Source of the DNA: an uncultured Muribaculum sp.
Lineage (GTDB): Bacteria > Bacteroidota > Bacteroidia > Bacteroidales > Muribaculaceae
Assembly (NCBI GenBank): GCA_910589555.1
Contig: CAJUTE010000002.1
Location: 1-64,000, forward strand
Length of the DNA stretch: 64,000 nt
Direction of reading: 5' to 3'
The notes beneath the pieces are model-generated. The model was not told where the DNA came from. It did not search any database and saw only the letters and a list, made by a program, of their open reading frames with translations. The position numbers and the translations under genes were made by a program. This document shows positions 35,098 through 43,398 of the stretch, piece after piece. The first letter of the stretch is position 1. Every line of letters starts with the position of its first letter.

Positions 35098-36461
35098 AAA
35101 ATAAAGTATATTTTGCAGGTGCCGGAGGCATAGGAATGGCTGCGTTGGAGCGCTATTTCCTGTCGCAAGGTAAACGTGTGGCAGGCTATGACCGCACACC
35201 GTCGGCGTTGACCGACGCGTTGCAGAAAGAGGGTGTGGAGATAGGGTTTGACGATAGCGCTGAGGCTATTCCTGCCGACTTCAAGGATTGTTCTGAGGAG
35301 GTGCAGGTTGTGTATACCCCGGCATTGCCCGCCGATCATCCGCAGCTCATATATTTCCGCGACAACGGGTATGAGGTGGTGAAGCGCGCCAAGGTGCTCG
35401 GCGACATCACCCGAAGCAGCAAAGGATTGTGTTTCGCAGGCACACACGGAAAGACCACCACATCGTCAATGGCGGCTCACATACTTCACAATTGCGCCGT
35501 GGGGTGTAATGCGTTTTTGGGTGGCATCCTGCGCAATTATGACAGCAATCTGCTGTTGAGCAACACGTCGCCATACGCTGTGATTGAGGCCGATGAGTAT
35601 GACCGTTCGTTTCATCATCTGTCGCCCTACATTGCCGTTATCACCGCCACTGATCCCGATCACCTTGACATATACGGCACTGAGGAGGCTTATCTTGAGA
35701 GTTTTGCCATCTTCACCGAATTGATACGCCGCGAGGGAAAGCTGGTGATACATGAGGGGCTTAAGCTGAAGCCGCGTCAGCGGGATGGGGTGGAGGTTTA
35801 CACCTACTCCAAGGAGTCGGGCGATTTCCATGCCGAGAATATACGCCATTCCGACGGCGAGATTGTTTTCGATTTTGTGGGTCCTGACGTGAGGATTGCC
35901 GACATTTCACTTGGGGTGCCTGTGGAAATAAATATCGAAAATGCCGTGGCGGCTCTTGCCGCGTGTCATCTTACAGGCGACATGGATGCCGAGAAAGCCC
36001 GTGAGGCAGTGGCTTCATTCATGGGACCGAAGCGACGCTTTGAGTTCTGGCTCAAGGAGAGCGATCCTGTCCGTGCCATTATTGATGACTATGCTCATCA
36101 TCCCGATGAAATCAGGGCTTCCATCAATTCGGTTAAGGCTCTGTATCCGGGTCGTAAAGTGACTGTGGCATTCCAGCCGCATCTTTATTCCCGCACCCGC
36201 GATTTCGCACCTGAGTTTGCCGAGGCTCTCTCTCTTGCCGATGAGGTGATATTGCTCGATATCTATCCTGCCCGCGAGGAACCGATAGAGGGTGTGACTT
36301 CAAAAATCATATTTGACAGGCTTACTGTGGGTGATAAAGAAATGATTATTAAGCAGGATTTGATAAAAACGATAAAAAATCGTAACTTTGAAATCTTGTT
36401 GACGGTGGGCGCCGGCGATATATGCAATTATCTGCCCGAGATAGTCCGTGCCGTAAAGTGA
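35094..36461 (+). CDS. murC: UDP-MurNAc:L-alanine ligase MurC
   Basis: The 455-residue Mur ligase adds L-Ala to UDP-MurNAc, the first peptide step. The N-terminal FAGAGGIGMAALERYF, the ATP loop FAGTHGKTTTSSM (about 114-126), EADEYDRSF, TDPDHLDIYG and IDDYAHHPDEIRAS are diagnostic. MurC rather than Mpl is supported by the cluster context. Ten bases separate it from ftsQ. Confidence 0.95.
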   Translation: MKNKVYFAGAGGIGMAALERYFLSQGKRVAGYDRTPSALTDALQKEGVEIGFDDSAEAIPADFKDCSEEVQVVYTPALPADHPQLIYFRDNGYEVVKRAKVLGDITRSSKGLCFAGTHGKTTTSSMAAHILHNCAVGCNAFLGGILRNYDSNLLLSNTSPYAVIEADEYDRSFHHLSPYIAVITATDPDHLDIYGTEEAYLESFAIFTELIRREGKLVIHEGLKLKPRQRDGVEVYTYSKESGDFHAENIRHSDGEIVFDFVGPDVRIADISLGVPVEINIENAVAALAACHLTGDMDAEKAREAVASFMGPKRRFEFWLKESDPVRAIIDDYAHHPDEIRASINSVKALYPGRKVTVAFQPHLYSRTRDFAPEFAEALSLADEVILLDIYPAREEPIEGVTSKIIFDRLTVGDKEMIIKQDLIKTIKNRNFEILLTVGAGDICNYLPEIVRAVK

Positions 36462-36471
36462 ACATAAGACA

Positions 36472-37281
36472 ATGAAGATATTACGCGTCATATTATCCCT
36501 CGTGCTCTTGGCTTATATTGTAGTGGCTGTGTCATGGTCACGCAATCAGTCGGCGACGGAATTATGTCGCGGAATCGTGGTTGACCCCATCGAATCGCGT
36601 TTTGTCACCGCCAAGGAGATAACCCGTGAGCTGGGGAGCCTGCCTGAACAGTCGGCGAAGATGCGCATCCATCAGATCGATACTGACAGCATCGAGCGGA
36701 TGCTCGCGTCGATTGACAATATCGAGCGGGTGAGGTGTATAGTCACCACCGACAACCGTATCCATGTCGAGGTTGATCCTCTGGAGCCGGTGGCGCGAAT
36801 ATTTGACCGCGACAGCTCCTACTACATAAACCGTGCCGGCAAGCGCATTTCGGCTACGGCGCGCTATCATTCCGACGTGCCCATCGTGTCGGGGGCGTTT
36901 ACCAAGGAGTTTCCTCCCACCGAGGTGCTGCCGCTGGTGTCGTTTATCAACAATGATTCCACATGGTCCACGCTTATCACCCACATAAAGGCATACGACC
37001 GCCGCAATGTGATTCTCGTGCCTATGATTCATGGTCACGTGATAAATATAGGCGACATGGATAATCTTGGCGATAAATTTGACCGCCTGCGTCTCGCTTA
37101 TAAAAAGATCCTTCCGGTGAAAGGATGGGATTTTTACGACACGCTGTCGGTGAAATGGCGCGGTCAAGTGGTAGCCACCCGACGAGTGAAAAGACTTCAT
37201 CAAGCTATCAGCACCGTTGATATCGAAGCTGAGCAAGAATTGCCCGATATCGGTACGATGATGATCGATGAAAACAATTGA
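36472..37281 (+). CDS. ftsQ: Cell division protein FtsQ
   Basis: The 269-residue bitopic protein has an N-terminal membrane segment (about 5-24). A POTRA-like domain follows (about 35-110, with VTAKEITRELGSLPEQSAKMRIHQIDTDSIERML), then a beta domain up to about 240. FtsQ bridges the cytoplasmic and periplasmic parts of the divisome with FtsB and FtsL. Sequence conservation is weak, so identification uses topology, POTRA features and the position between murC and ftsA. Confidence 0.88.
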   Translation: MKILRVILSLVLLAYIVVAVSWSRNQSATELCRGIVVDPIESRFVTAKEITRELGSLPEQSAKMRIHQIDTDSIERMLASIDNIERVRCIVTTDNRIHVEVDPLEPVARIFDRDSSYYINRAGKRISATARYHSDVPIVSGAFTKEFPPTEVLPLVSFINNDSTWSTLITHIKAYDRRNVILVPMIHGHVINIGDMDNLGDKFDRLRLAYKKILPVKGWDFYDTLSVKWRGQVVATRRVKRLHQAISTVDIEAEQELPDIGTMMIDENN

Positions 37282-37315
37282 TAATAAAAAAACATTTCGC
37301 ATCATTATATAAATC

Positions 37316-38653
37316 ATGGAACCTAAATACATAGCCGCACTTGAGATAGGAAGTTCGCACATAAGAGCCGCCGTGGGCTCGGTGGATGATTCCGGCATAC
37401 TGACGCTTCTCGCCGTTGAGGAGGAAAATGCCGTGGATGTCGTGCGCTACGGCATCATCCAGAATGTCGATGAGTTGAGCAATCGCATCCGTCTTCTTAT
37501 GCGCCGTCTTGAGAATCACAATGTGGTGTCGCCCCGCAAGATCAAGAGCCTTTATGTGTCGCTTGGTGGGCGTTCGATGATGACCACATCGCGTCAGGTG
37601 GTGCGTCAATATAATGATGAAACAGAAATCACCTCCAAGATTGTTGAACAGATCAAGGAGGAAGCTAAGGCTAACGGGCTGTCGGAGCGCACGGTAGTGG
37701 AAGTGTGTCCCCGAGGTTTTGTTGTGGATAATCTGGAATGCTACACTCCGGTAGGCACATTTGGCAAAAATATAGTTGCCGATATCAATCTCATCACTTG
37801 CAAACCGAAAATTCTCCGCAATATAGAGATCACCCTGAGCAAGCTCCAGAACATATCCATCAAGGCGAGCTATGTGCGTCAGCTTGCCATTGCCGACCTG
37901 GTGTTGTCGGCTGATGAACGTCAGCTCGGATGTATGCTTGTGGACTTTGGCGCCGAGACAACCACTGTGTCGGTATACAAGAACGGCACATTGCGTTATC
38001 TTGCCACATTGCCGCTCGGCTCTCGCAATATCACACGCGACATAATGGCTCTGCAATACACCGAGGAGCGTGCCGAGGAGATAAAGCGTGCCATAGGCGA
38101 TGCTGTGAATGCCGAGCCTAATTACCATAAGCATGACTTTGACGGCGATCCTATAGAGGTCAACAATTTCATCCGCGCCCGTGCCGGAGAGATTGCCGTC
38201 AACATCATGGAGCAGGCTAAATATGCCGGCTATACATTGACTTCCGATCTCGCCGGTGGAATAATACTTGTGGGTGCCGGAACGAAGCTGAAGGGATTCA
38301 CTGACCTGCTTGCGAAGCAGAGCGGTGTGAAGGCGCGTCTGGGAAGCATCCCCAACACGATACGCATCTCCGATCCGCGTTTGCAGGGATTTGAGATGAT
38401 TGACATCGTGGCGCTTCTCAACAAGGTGGCTTCCGACAATCCTGAAGAGTGCATGGAGGCGGTGGTGCCGATTCATGAGACGGTGGAGATTGATCCGTTT
38501 GATGAAGGCCCCGGACCGCAGCCGGTGAAGGGTGACAACAAGAAAAACCGTGATACCGCTACCGAAGGAGGTCAGTCAGGATTCCGCTTGAAGATGTGGG
38601 AGAAGATACGCCGCATGGGTGAGAATATCTTCAATGACCCTGACGGAGAGTGA
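37316..38653 (+). CDS. ftsA: Cell division protein FtsA
   Basis: The 445-residue actin-like protein tethers FtsZ to the membrane. ATPase-fold motifs include ALEIGSSHIRAAVGS at the N-terminus, VDFGAETTTVSVYKNG, and the second phosphate loop GGIILVGAGTKLKGFTDLL. The SHS2-type 1C subdomain is in the first third. The C-terminus has an amphipathic basic segment (FRLKMWEKIRRMGENIF), which fits the membrane-targeting helix. It is 34 bases after ftsQ and 36 before ftsZ. Confidence 0.95.
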   Translation: MEPKYIAALEIGSSHIRAAVGSVDDSGILTLLAVEEENAVDVVRYGIIQNVDELSNRIRLLMRRLENHNVVSPRKIKSLYVSLGGRSMMTTSRQVVRQYNDETEITSKIVEQIKEEAKANGLSERTVVEVCPRGFVVDNLECYTPVGTFGKNIVADINLITCKPKILRNIEITLSKLQNISIKASYVRQLAIADLVLSADERQLGCMLVDFGAETTTVSVYKNGTLRYLATLPLGSRNITRDIMALQYTEERAEEIKRAIGDAVNAEPNYHKHDFDGDPIEVNNFIRARAGEIAVNIMEQAKYAGYTLTSDLAGGIILVGAGTKLKGFTDLLAKQSGVKARLGSIPNTIRISDPRLQGFEMIDIVALLNKVASDNPEECMEAVVPIHETVEIDPFDEGPGPQPVKGDNKKNRDTATEGGQSGFRLKMWEKIRRMGENIFNDPDGE

Positions 38654-38689
38654 TAGCGAGAAATGTGAAACAAGAAAATTCGACCCAAA

Positions 38690-40027
38690 ATGGATACAGA
38701 TAATATACCTGCTATGGATGCTGCCGGATTCTATCCCGGCAAGCCGATGGACACGATTATAAAAGTGGTTGGAGTAGGTGGCGGCGGTTGCAATGCCGTC
38801 GAGCACATGTATAAACAGAATATTGAGAATGTGTCATTTGTGATTCTCAACACCGACCGCCAGCAGCTTAATGCTTTGAGTGTGCCGCAGCGGGTGGAGA
38901 TCGGAAACGGTCTCGGAGCCGGAAACAAGCCGGAGATAGCCCGTAATGCCGCTGAGGAGGCATCGGACCGCATTGCCGAACTTTTCGAGGATAACACGAA
39001 GATGGTGTTTATCACCGGAGGTATGGGCGGTGGCACCGGCACAGGCGCCGCTCCTGTCGTGGCAAGAATTGCCCGCGAAAAGGGCTTGCTGACGGTGGGA
39101 ATCGTGACCATTCCATTTCTCTTTGAGGGTTTGAATAAGATTAAGAAGGCTCTTCTTGGCGTGGAGGAGATGGGAAAATATGTTGATGCGCTGTTGGTGA
39201 TCAACAACCAGAGGCTCCCTGACATATATCCTGACTATAGCTTCGTCAACGCATTTGACAAGGCTGACGATACTCTCACCACTGCCGCGCGCAGCATATC
39301 GGAACTTATCACCAGCGAGGGTAGGATAAACCTCGACTTCAATGACGTCGACACGACGTTGCGCAACGGTGGAGCGTCGATCATCTCAACCGGTTATGGC
39401 GAGGGTGAAGGGCGTGTGACAAAAGCAATTGAAGATGCGTTGAAATCGCCGTTGTTGCGCGACACCGATATCATGACGTCTAAAAAATTGCTGTTCAACC
39501 TGTATTTCAACCCTGAGGCAGAGACTCCGCTCATGGCTGGGGAGACCGACGAGCTCACCACATTCATCAATGGAATTGATGAGGAGGTGGATGTGATATG
39601 GGGTGCGGCTTACGACAAGTCGCTCGGCGACAAGGTGAAGATCACGATTCTTGCCGCCGGATTCCAGCTGTCGGTAGAAAACGGCAAGAAGCCCACCACG
39701 GTTTCATTTGGCAAGGGTAAAAAGCAGGATCCGATTGACGAAATAGATATTACGAAAGATTACGGTCAAGAGGCGGCAAACAAGATTCGTGACGATAAAG
39801 TCAAGTCGCGTTTCATCGTGCTCACTCCTTCGCAGATGGATGACGATATGTTTATCGACGCGCTGGAGAAGAGCCCTACATTCAACCGTGACAAGAAGGT
39901 GTCAACCGAAATAAAGTCACTCGGAAAGAGCGCGCCGCAACCGGCGTCGGCACAAACTGAGGAGAACCGTCCTAACCAGCAACCGCGTCAAGGCAACGGT
40001 CCGGCAATACGCTTCGGTGCCGACTAA
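38690..40027 (+). CDS. ftsZ: Cell division GTPase FtsZ
   Basis: The 445-residue tubulin-like GTPase forms the division ring. The GTP-binding VGVGGGGCNAVEHM (near 24-37), GGMGGGTGTGAAPVVA tubulin signature (near 111), and NVDTDLRNGG-equivalent DVDTTLRNGGASIIS are present. The C-terminal linker (about 355-430) is Gln/Asn/Pro-rich and ends in GNGPAIRFGAD, which may be the conserved partner-binding tail. It closes the cluster and is followed by a hairpin at 40059-40085. Confidence 0.97.
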   Translation: MDTDNIPAMDAAGFYPGKPMDTIIKVVGVGGGGCNAVEHMYKQNIENVSFVILNTDRQQLNALSVPQRVEIGNGLGAGNKPEIARNAAEEASDRIAELFEDNTKMVFITGGMGGGTGTGAAPVVARIAREKGLLTVGIVTIPFLFEGLNKIKKALLGVEEMGKYVDALLVINNQRLPDIYPDYSFVNAFDKADDTLTTAARSISELITSEGRINLDFNDVDTTLRNGGASIISTGYGEGEGRVTKAIEDALKSPLLRDTDIMTSKKLLFNLYFNPEAETPLMAGETDELTTFINGIDEEVDVIWGAAYDKSLGDKVKITILAAGFQLSVENGKKPTTVSFGKGKKQDPIDEIDITKDYGQEAANKIRDDKVKSRFIVLTPSQMDDDMFIDALEKSPTFNRDKKVSTEIKSLGKSAPQPASAQTEENRPNQQPRQGNGPAIRFGAD

Positions 40028-40058
40028 ATTAAAGACAGTAATATACATATATATAAAT

Positions 40059-40085
40059 ACAGGCGACTCGCATTGAGCCGCCTGT
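40059..40085. terminator. Hairpin between convergent ftsZ and the SSG-repeat lipoprotein gene
   Basis: ACAGGCG-CTC pairs with GAG-GCCTGT (one and two unpaired bases inside), with loop GCATT. It sits between the two stop codons and could serve both directions. Confidence 0.65.
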
Positions 40086-40107
40086 GTGTTTATAGAGAGT
40101 GATGTTG

Positions 40108-40875
40108 TCATTTGGTTTTGTTGGAGACGCTGCCGCCTGATGATTTGTCGGTCTTGGCATTGCGTATCGATGACTTGATGCTCGCGCCTGATGATGCCGA
40201 GCAGGAGCCTTTTTGGACCTCCAGTTCCGAGGCTTTTATTGAACTGCCTGACGATGCGTCAAAATAAGCATAGGTGGCGTTCCCTCCGGCAATTGTAATG
40301 CCGGCTCCTGACGATGCGTCAGCCTCGACGGTTTCGGCAGAGAGTGTGCTGATTTTTATGTGAGCTCCCGATGAAGCTTCAAGTTCCATTTTGGTAGCTT
40401 TTATAGAGGCTATGGACACTGATGCGCCTGATGATGCCTCAATGTCGACAGGAGTGGAGAGTGACAAGGCTCCATCGACGATTATTGACCCTCCTGACGA
40501 TGCTTCGAAATCGGAGATGTCAGGAGCGGCGATCCATATATTAGCGTGCTGTTCTTTTGAACGGTATCGGAAATTTTTGCCGTTTTCGATGCGCAGGCAC
40601 AGGGTGCCATTCTTGGACCGCTTGATCTCAAGGGCTTCCAGCACATTTTCCGGTCCTTCGGCTCTGATAGGTTCGGCGGAAGCTGTCGGTGTGTAGTGAA
40701 CGATGATGCCGCAAGCTGTGTCGATTCCCTTCAGGTCGGAGAAGTTATAATCGGCAGTCACTATGTTTTCAGACGGCTTTTCGCCATGAGAAAAGATGTG
40801 GTTGATGGAGGTTGAGGTGCATCCTGTGGCTGCGATGCCCACAATGATTGATGATAAAATGGTTTTAATGATCAT
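40108..40875 (-). CDS. Lipoprotein with DUF2807 (head GIN) domain and 20-residue SSG repeats
   Basis: The 255-residue protein has a lipoprotein signal with lipobox Cys at 19 (IAATGC). Residues 40-250 match the DUF2807 putative adhesin (head GIN domain) family of Bacteroidetes. The C-terminal part is strikingly regular: SSG occurs at 126, 148, 168, 188, 208, 228 and 245, mostly in the form ASSGxxI, with an exact 20-residue step from 148 to 228. This predicts one beta-helix turn per repeat with a Ser-Ser-Gly corner on each rung. Its function is unknown; surface or periplasmic adhesion is only a family-level suggestion. It is a single gene converging on ftsZ. Confidence 0.8.
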   Translation of the reverse strand: MIIKTILSSIIVGIAATGCTSTSINHIFSHGEKPSENIVTADYNFSDLKGIDTACGIIVHYTPTASAEPIRAEGPENVLEALEIKRSKNGTLCLRIENGKNFRYRSKEQHANIWIAAPDISDFEASSGGSIIVDGALSLSTPVDIEASSGASVSIASIKATKMELEASSGAHIKISTLSAETVEADASSGAGITIAGGNATYAYFDASSGSSIKASELEVQKGSCSASSGASIKSSIRNAKTDKSSGGSVSNKTK

Positions 40876-41016
40876 AAGTATGGTTGTTTCTATGTTTTTG
40901 CCATTAGATGGCGTGAGTGCGCGAAAGGTTGCGCGGCATGGCAGCTATATACGGAAAAATTTAGTTAAATATAGTTAGATTTTTCCGGGGCGCTATGATA
41001 AGTGGAGGGCTTTTTG

Positions 41017-41024
41017 TAATTTTG
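41017..41024 (+). promoter_or_regulatory. TAATTTTG -7 box of the NlpC/P60 gene
   Basis: It matches TAnnTTTG and lies 41 bases before the ATG at 41066. No clear -33 box was seen. Confidence 0.45.
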
Positions 41025-41065
41025 TAAAGAGAGAATAACCTTAATTCAAGCTGATTTTGCCACTG

Positions 41066-41656
41066 ATGAAAATATCAACAAGACTCTTCATATCAATAAT
41101 GCTTGTGTTGTCGGCGTTGTCGGCACACTCACAGTCGTTGTTGCTGCCATTGCAGAATCAGCTTCCTCCTTTAATGCATGATGATCTTGCTTCGATCAAC
41201 GCATGGAAGCCTGAAATGAAGATTATCCATCCCGTGTCTGCGGTTTCCGAAGATGATGCTCCGGAGTATGTGGATGACTTGCTTTCATTTGCCCGACAAT
41301 TTACAGGATTGCGTTATCGTCGCGGAGGAAAGACTCCTAAAGGATTTGATTGCTCCGGATTTACCGGCTACGTATTCCGCCAGTTTGGCGTCAATCTCCA
41401 TGCCGATTCACGGTCGCAGTATCTTCAGGGCGAGGCTGTAGCCGAAGGAGCCATGCAGCCCGGCGATCTGGTGTTCTTCTCCGGCAGGGCACGGTCGAAA
41501 ACCCGTGTGGGACACGTGGGTATCGTCACTTCGGTTGATCCTGACAGCGGCACGTTCAAGTTTATCCATTCAGCAACATCTTCAGGCATTATAGAGAGCC
41601 ATTCCGGCGAGCCATATTATAATAACCGCTACATCGGCGCCCGCCGGGTGGAGTGA
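41066..41656 (+). CDS. Secreted NlpC/P60 (C40) peptidoglycan hydrolase
   Basis: The 196-residue enzyme has a signal peptide (about 1-20, ending SAHSQ) and a C-terminal NlpC/P60 domain (about 70-196). Catalytic residues are Cys96 in FDCSGFTGYVF, His150 in VGHVGIV and a polar or His residue in FIHSATSSGI. Such enzymes cut the D-Glu-meso-DAP bond of peptidoglycan stems. The length is that of a minimal single-domain hydrolase. The ATG at 41066 is used; an in-frame TTG three codons earlier is less likely. Confidence 0.9.
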   Translation: MKISTRLFISIMLVLSALSAHSQSLLLPLQNQLPPLMHDDLASINAWKPEMKIIHPVSAVSEDDAPEYVDDLLSFARQFTGLRYRRGGKTPKGFDCSGFTGYVFRQFGVNLHADSRSQYLQGEAVAEGAMQPGDLVFFSGRARSKTRVGHVGIVTSVDPDSGTFKFIHSATSSGIIESHSGEPYYNNRYIGARRVE

Positions 41657-41695
41657 TGGGCGGTATATATGCAATTATACAAATTGCGGTAAAAA

Positions 41696-41727
41696 TTTGA
41701 GTGCTCGCGAAAGGTTTCCTATCTTTG
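41696..41727 (+). promoter_or_regulatory. Consensus promoter with a nearly leaderless transcript
   Basis: TTTG (41696-41699), a 20-base spacer and TATCTTTG (41720-41727) match the consensus closely. The ATG of the transporter begins only five bases later, so the predicted mRNA starts at or next to its start codon. Confidence 0.7.
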
Positions 41728-41731
41728 CGCT

Positions 41732-43393
41732 ATGGAATGGCTTCAAAGCATATTTTGCATTCATTCGCCGCTACAGGCAGTAATTGTGCTTGCGGTGATC
41801 ATCGCTCTTGGGCTCGGGCTTGGGAAGATTCACGTATTTGGTGTGTCGCTCGGTGTCACTTGGGTGTTTTTTGCCGGTATTCTTGCCGGACATCTTGGAT
41901 TTTCAATTGACTCGTCAATGTTGCACTATGCCGAAAGTTTCGGTCTGGTGCTGTTTGTGTATGAGCTTGGCTTGAAAGTGGGTCCGGGCTTTTTCAGTTC
42001 ATTCAGGAAAGGCGGTATAGAGCTTAATCTCCTCGGTATGGGAGTGGTTCTGCTTGGCACATTCCTGTCGGTAGGGCTTGCCTACGGGCTTGGTATCTCG
42101 ATGAACGATATGGTGGGAATCCTTTCAGGAGCCACCACCAATACTCCTGCTCTTGGCGCCGCGCAGCAGGCTTTGGAGCAGATAGGGCTGTCGGCAAACG
42201 GAGCGGCTCTGAGTTGCGCCGTGACTTATCCTCTTGGAGTGGTGGGCGTGATTCTCGCATTGATTTTCGTGCGCAAGTGCTTTGTCAAGTCATCTGACAT
42301 AGTCGATCACAGCAGTGAGCAGGACAATCACACCTATATAGGCACATTCCGCATACATAATCCGGCGATATTCGGCAAAAATATTCATGATGCCGCCGAA
42401 CTTGTGGCGCCGAAGTTTGTCATCTCACGCTTGTGGCGTGATGGTGTTGTCACTATTCCCACTTCCGATACTCTTCTTGAAGAGAATGACCGCGTGCTGG
42501 TCATAACTAATGAGAAAGACGCGCCCGCGCTGACGGTGTTGTTCGGTGAACAGGAGAAAACCGACTGGAACAGTGAGGATATTGACTGGAATGCCATTGA
42601 CAGCCGTTTGATATCGAAGCACATCATTGTGTCGCGTCCCGAGATAAACGGGCGCAAGCTCGGGTCGTTGAGGCTGCGCAACAATTACGGCATCAATATC
42701 TCGAGGGTGTTGCGCAGCGGCGTCACGCTCCTTGCCACTCCGCAGCTCGTGTTGCAACTTGGCGACAGACTGACTGTGGTCGGCGAGGCTAAGGCGATAG
42801 AGAATGTGGAAAAGGTGCTTGGAAATACTGTTGTGGCGCTTAAAGACCCGAATCTTGCTGCGATATTCATCGGCATAGTCCTCGGGTTGCTTCTCGGGTC
42901 TATCCCTATCGCCATTCCGGGCATTTCGACCCCTGTTAAGCTCGGTCTTGCCGGCGGTCCTATAGTGGTGGGAATTATCATAGGGCGTTTCGGACCTCAA
43001 TTCCATCTTGTCACCTACACCACCCGCAGCGCCAACTTGATGCTGCGCGGTATCGGACTGTCGCTCTATCTTGCCTGTCTCGGGCTTGATGCGGGCGCCC
43101 ATTTCCTTGACACGATAATGCGGTCCGACGGTCTGCTTTGGATTGCCACCGGATTTGTCATCACGGTAGTGCCCGTTTGCATCATGGCTATTGTGGCTAT
43201 GAGATGGCGTAAACTCGACTTCGGTTCGGCTTGCGGTATGCTATGCGGCGCTATGGCTAATCCGATGGCGCTGACATACGCCAATGACACTCTGCCCGGC
43301 GATAATCCGGCAGTGAGCTATGCCACCGTTTATCCGCTCGCCATGTTCTCGCGAGTGGTAATCGCCCAGCTGCTTATTTTGGTATTTCTTTAG
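41732..43393 (+). CDS. AspT/YidE-family transporter, second copy
   Basis: The 553-residue membrane protein has the same plan as the 8325-10028 product: membrane half one (about 1-185), two RCK_C-like cytoplasmic domains (about 200-375) and membrane half two (about 380-553). The duplicated substrate motif appears as GATTNTPALGAAQQAL in half one and CGAMANPMALTYAND in half two. The two proteins are diverged, so their substrates may differ; neither can be named from sequence. It is transcribed from a strong promoter with almost no leader and converges on mutS with a five-base gap. Confidence 0.82.
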   Translation: MEWLQSIFCIHSPLQAVIVLAVIIALGLGLGKIHVFGVSLGVTWVFFAGILAGHLGFSIDSSMLHYAESFGLVLFVYELGLKVGPGFFSSFRKGGIELNLLGMGVVLLGTFLSVGLAYGLGISMNDMVGILSGATTNTPALGAAQQALEQIGLSANGAALSCAVTYPLGVVGVILALIFVRKCFVKSSDIVDHSSEQDNHTYIGTFRIHNPAIFGKNIHDAAELVAPKFVISRLWRDGVVTIPTSDTLLEENDRVLVITNEKDAPALTVLFGEQEKTDWNSEDIDWNAIDSRLISKHIIVSRPEINGRKLGSLRLRNNYGINISRVLRSGVTLLATPQLVLQLGDRLTVVGEAKAIENVEKVLGNTVVALKDPNLAAIFIGIVLGLLLGSIPIAIPGISTPVKLGLAGGPIVVGIIIGRFGPQFHLVTYTTRSANLMLRGIGLSLYLACLGLDAGAHFLDTIMRSDGLLWIATGFVITVVPVCIMAIVAMRWRKLDFGSACGMLCGAMANPMALTYANDTLPGDNPAVSYATVYPLAMFSRVVIAQLLILVFL

Positions 43394-43398
43394 TCGGC

